DNA from: CAYQOX01 sp964419335
GTDB taxonomy: Bacteria > Hinthialibacterota > Hinthialibacteria > Hinthialibacterales > Hinthialibacteraceae
Reading direction: 5' to 3'
Assembly: GCA_964419335.1 (NCBI GenBank)
Contig: CAYQOX010000024.1
Coordinates: 3,882 to 67,881, forward strand
DNA length: 64,000 nucleotides
The notes under the pieces are model-generated. The model saw only the letters and a list, made by a program, of their open reading frames with translations. It made no database searches and was not told where the DNA came from. The translations under genes and the position numbers were made by a program. Shown in pieces: positions 61,672 through 64,000 of this stretch (its first letter is position 1; each line of letters starts with the position of its first letter).

Positions 61672-62820
61672 CTAAAGGGGGTCGGCGCCGCGCTGGAGGA
61701 TGTCGAGGTAGTCGGAATAGACAAACAGGCGGTTTCGTTGTTTGCCGGTTAGTTCATTTACGATGCCAAGTTTTAGGAGATCATCCATGGCTTTTCTTAT
61801 AGTGGGGGTGGAGATAGGAAGATTTTCTGATTTGGGGGGGATGGGGGTGATAGGCTTCTTTTTAATGTATTGGAAAAGAAGCATGGCGGATCCTGCGGCT
61901 CGCCCTAGGCTCTTAATTTTCTGTTGATCCCGATGGATCAGATTCATAATATCTTGGGAGGTGGTGCAGGCTTGATCGGAGGTATCTTTGATTGCGGTTA
62001 AGAAGAAATCAAACCATGGAAACCAATCGCCTTTTTCGCGTACTCGCTGCAATAAATCATAATACGTGCTTCGATAGGTTTTGAAATAAAGGCTGAGGTA
62101 TAGTATCGGTTCTTGCAAAATATTAAGCCTACATAGCATAAGGGTAATGAGCAGGCGTCCCAGTCGGCCGTTGCCATCTAAAAAAGGGTGAATGGTTTCG
62201 AATTGGTAATGCACCATGGCGATTTTGATGAGTGAGGGGGTGGAAGGGGTTTCTTCGTGGAGAAACTTTTCGAAGGCGTTTAGGCATTCGTTCAAGTGAT
62301 CCGGCGGTGGGGGCACGAAAACGGCGTGTTGGGGAGTGCTGCCACCCAGCCAGTTTTGGCTCTTGCGAAATTCGCCGGGTTGTTGACTGCTTCCTCGTCC
62401 GGAGGCGAGTAGGATGTTGTGCATTTCGCGGATTAGGCGAAGAGAAAGGGGGAAACCTTCGCGGAGGCGGCGGATGCCATGATCCAGGGCCGCCACGTAG
62501 TTGGATACTTCTTTGACATCGTCGAAAGGGACACCGGGGGCCTGGTCTAGTTCGAATAAGAGCAAATCGGAGAGGGAGGATTGGGTCCCTTCGATTTGGG
62601 AGGAAACCACGGCTTCTTTGCGTGCATACATATATAGGAAGAGAGAAGTATCGGGAAGGAGGGTGGTGATTCCGTCCAATCGGCCAAGGGCATAGTTGGC
62701 CTGATCGAGCTGTGCTTGCAGCTGGTCTAAGGGAATAGGGCAATGTTTGGGCAGGGGATGGGGCACAAAGGCTTGATAACGCCCACCTGTGATGGATCCC
62801 GCGAATTTTTCACCAAGCAT
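61672..62820 (-). CDS. Fic-domain protein (class II, N-terminal inhibitory helix) with winged HTH
   Basis: 382 residues. Fic motif HPFLDGNGRLGR at 211-222 (catalytic His211) fits AMPylation or related nucleotidylation. The inhibitory alpha-inh motif SSQIEG (residues 73-78; Glu77 blocks the ATP gamma-phosphate) precedes it, so it is a class II Fic enzyme that is normally silent. The C-terminal 70 residues look like a winged helix (STPTIRKAMDDLLKLGIVNE), suggesting it also binds DNA. A perfect 12-bp-arm palindrome begins 12 bp before the start, so autoregulation is plausible. No antitoxin gene is adjacent; the inhibitory helix is internal. Confidence 0.93.
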   Translation of the reverse strand: MLGEKFAGSITGGRYQAFVPHPLPKHCPIPLDQLQAQLDQANYALGRLDGITTLLPDTSLFLYMYARKEAVVSSQIEGTQSSLSDLLLFELDQAPGVPFDDVKEVSNYVAALDHGIRRLREGFPLSLRLIREMHNILLASGRGSSQQPGEFRKSQNWLGGSTPQHAVFVPPPPDHLNECLNAFEKFLHEETPSTPSLIKIAMVHYQFETIHPFLDGNGRLGRLLITLMLCRLNILQEPILYLSLYFKTYRSTYYDLLQRVREKGDWFPWFDFFLTAIKDTSDQACTTSQDIMNLIHRDQQKIKSLGRAAGSAMLLFQYIKKKPITPIPPKSENLPISTPTIRKAMDDLLKLGIVNELTGKQRNRLFVYSDYLDILQRGADPL

Positions 62821-62831
62821 AAGGAAAGAAA

Positions 62832-62860
62832 CCTTTCTTAAGAAAAAGTCTTAAGAAAGG
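62832..62860. promoter_or_regulatory. Palindromic operator candidate upstream of fic
   Basis: CCTTTCTTAAGA (62832-62843) / TCTTAAGAAAGG (62849-62860) is a perfect inverted repeat with a 5-bp spacer. A further half-site CCTTTCTTA lies at 62873-62881. The palindrome begins 12 bp upstream of the Fic start codon and probably overlaps its promoter. Confidence 0.65.
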
Positions 62861-62894
62861 ATAGCGGCTTATCCTTTCTTAGTGGACGGGAATA

Positions 62895-63108
62895 ATCCAT
62901 TTTTTGGGACAAACGTTTCGGAGATGTTGTTTTGCTTGTCTCCGCGCGGCCTTAAGGGCCGCTTGCTCTGAAAGCCGCTTCACACAAGCCCCTTCAGGGT
63001 TTTGGTTCGCATTTATATCCATTGAGAATAACTAATTGGTTCTCACTTAAGAATCATGTCACGTTTTTCTTTAAATGGCTTAAAATGCACTCAAATACAG
63101 GATGAACC
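62895..63108 (-). mobile_element. MITE-like repeat, copy 10 (left end degraded)
   Basis: Reverse orientation. The right end is intact (TACAGGATGAACC to 63108), the core palindrome GCGGCCTTAAGGGCCGC is intact, but the left end is eroded (TTTTTTGGGACAAACGTTTC; no clear GGCTCATC). No target duplication can be assigned. Confidence 0.85.
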
Positions 63109-63134
63109 GTAAGAAGTGTTTCTCTATTACTGAG

Positions 63135-63320
63135 TTATTCGCTGCGCCAAGCGTCGAAATCCACGAGTTCTCCGTCGCGAGTGGAATAGTAAATGGTAAT
63201 GGGTTGACAACAGACTTCACAATCTTCGAGGTAAGTTTGCTCTTCCACCGTGGGATCGAGGAGGACGGAAATCTTTTGCCAGCAATAGGGACATTGAAAA
63301 AATTGTTCGAGTTCAATCAT
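63135..63320 (-). CDS. CPXCG-motif cysteine-rich protein
   Basis: 61 residues with two CxxC pairs, FQCPYCWQKISV near the start and CEVCCQPITIYY in the middle. This is the small Cys_rich_CPXG family often seen as stand-alone genes. The pattern predicts a zinc ribbon. Function is unknown. Confidence 0.85.
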   Translation of the reverse strand: MIELEQFFQCPYCWQKISVLLDPTVEEQTYLEDCEVCCQPITIYYSTRDGELVDFDAWRSE

Positions 63321-63434
63321 GGTTTCTGTTTATGCATGAATAAGGAGTTTTTGGTTTATGTTATGTAATTATTATATCTTGGTTTTGCTGCCCATTGGAG
63401 TCGGTAGAACAAAGTGTGGCCTATTTAGGTTTTC

Positions 63435-63851
63435 CTATTCGCCGATGATTTTGACGAGCGCGCGTTTTTTGCGGCGGCCGTCGAATTCACCGTAGAAGAT
63501 TTGTTCCCAGGGGCCGAAGTCGAGTTTGCCGTCGGTGATGGCAACCACCACTTCGCGCCCCATGATTTGGCGTTTCATGTGGGCATCGGCGTTATCCTCG
63601 CCGACGTTGTGTTTGTATTGGTTCACGGGTTCGTGGGGGGCGAGTTTTTCCAGCCATACGTCGTAATCGTGATGGAGGCCGGATTCGTCATCGTTAATGA
63701 AGACCGAGGCGGTGATGTGCATCGCGTTGCATAGGACGAGTCCATTTTGGACGCCGGATTCGCGCACGCATTCTTCGATTTGGGGGGTAATATTGATGAA
63801 GGCACGACGAGTCTTAACTTCGAACCATAGTTCTTTACGTAAATGTTTCAT
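63435..63851 (-). CDS. yjbQ: YjbQ family (UPF0047) protein
   Basis: 139 residues. Start ATG 63851 (MKHLRKELWFEVKTRRAFIN) with AGGAG upstream. UPF0047 signatures are GLVLCNAMHITASVFINDDE, LHHDYDVWLEKLAPH, DNADAHMKRQIMGREVVVAI and FGPWEQIFYGEFDGRRKKR. Members are described as having weak thiamine-phosphate synthase-like activity; their true role is unsettled. The upstream part of its open frame lies in a MITE copy. Confidence 0.93.
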   Translation of the reverse strand: MKHLRKELWFEVKTRRAFINITPQIEECVRESGVQNGLVLCNAMHITASVFINDDESGLHHDYDVWLEKLAPHEPVNQYKHNVGEDNADAHMKRQIMGREVVVAITDGKLDFGPWEQIFYGEFDGRRKKRALVKIIGE

Positions 63852-63889
63852 GGGAAATGGCTCCTTTCTGATTTTATTATCATCAATGT

Positions 63890-64000
63890 AGATTATCACA
63901 AAAGTGAGTACTTTTTTGAGAGAAAAGGCCTTGGGGATGGGTTCTGCTTGTCTTCGCGCGGCCTTAAGGGCCGCTTGCTGCGAAAGCCGCTCCACACAAG
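63890..64000 (-). mobile_element. MITE-like repeat, copy 11 (cut by the window edge)
   Basis: Reverse orientation. The visible part runs from an altered terminal (ATTATCACAAAAGTGAG) through GGGATGGGTTCTGCTTGTC and the core GCGGCCTTAAGGGCCGC to the window end. It ends 39 bp upstream of the yjbQ start, so it is likely in that gene's promoter region. Confidence 0.85.

Noticed and set aside
61672..62820. Fic protein as half of a toxin-antitoxin pair (class I)
   Set aside because: The inhibitory helix is inside the same protein (SSQIEG before the Fic motif) and there is no small partner gene next to it.
1..64000. CRISPR array
   Set aside because: The interspersed repeats are about 225 bp and kilobases apart; no short regularly spaced repeats were seen.
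1..64000. tRNA and rRNA genes
   Set aside because: No cloverleaf-like sequence with a T-loop GTTCRA and matching acceptor arms, and no rRNA segment, was noticed in any intergenic stretch.

Overview
The window comes from a Gram-negative-type, probably anaerobic or microaerophilic polysaccharide-degrading bacterium of roughly mid-40s % GC. Evidence is lipoproteins, an outer-membrane barrel remnant, TAT-type secreted enzymes, an Fe-S-rich ATPase/NifX-like cluster and three sulfatases. The mix of sulfatases, DUF1080, Gfo/Idh/MocA, xylose-isomerase-like TIM barrels, PL10 pectate lyase, DUF5060/DUF4038 and CBM9-like proteins resembles PVC-neighbouring candidate phyla such as Hydrogenedentes, Sumerlaeota or Lentisphaerae. 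I cannot fix the phylum from sequence alone.

Layout. 1-4.5 kb: the start of a secreted protein, then a run of three broken genes (YaiO-type barrel, multi-domain response regulator, HEAT/GT2 chimera) that looks like a decaying exopolysaccharide locus. 4.8-14.5 kb: secreted carbohydrate-active and sulfatase genes, cysS and an orphan OmpR regulator. 14.9-21.3 kb: a sigma-54 activator followed by a large operon of four NifX/NafY-like proteins, DUF89, DUF5320 and two MinD/Mrp ATPases with ferredoxin domains, resembling the ORP (orange protein) clusters of anaerobes. 21.5-32 kb: a methyltransferase, a degenerate NlpD-like lipoprotein with a structured leader, PilZ, a haem-binding sensor, a secreted glycosidase-like protein, STAS, a GT-C membrane protein and two unknowns. 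32-47.3 kb: asnB, a 1022-residue secreted protein, a sulfatase, galT-like, GT-C and GT2 genes, a parvulin lipoprotein, DUF362, a PQQ-like propeller and a nucleotidyltransferase. 47.5-49.9 kb: dnaA and the probable oriC. 49.9-54.8 kb: ygfZ and two large CgeB-like glycosyltransferases. 55-64 kb: TIM-barrel isomerases, a CMD/AhpD-like protein, hisC-like, a sulfatase, a Fic protein with a palindromic operator, CPXCG and yjbQ.

The most striking feature is a family of eleven ~200-230 bp interspersed repeats. They have imperfect ~24-bp terminal inverted repeats and, where both ends survive, 8-bp target duplications, so they look like a MITE. All seven copies left of oriC lie on the + strand and all four on the right lie on the - strand, so every copy points toward the origin. 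At least two sit at the T-tract of a terminator-like hairpin. No matching transposase, CRISPR array, tRNA or rRNA was seen in the window.
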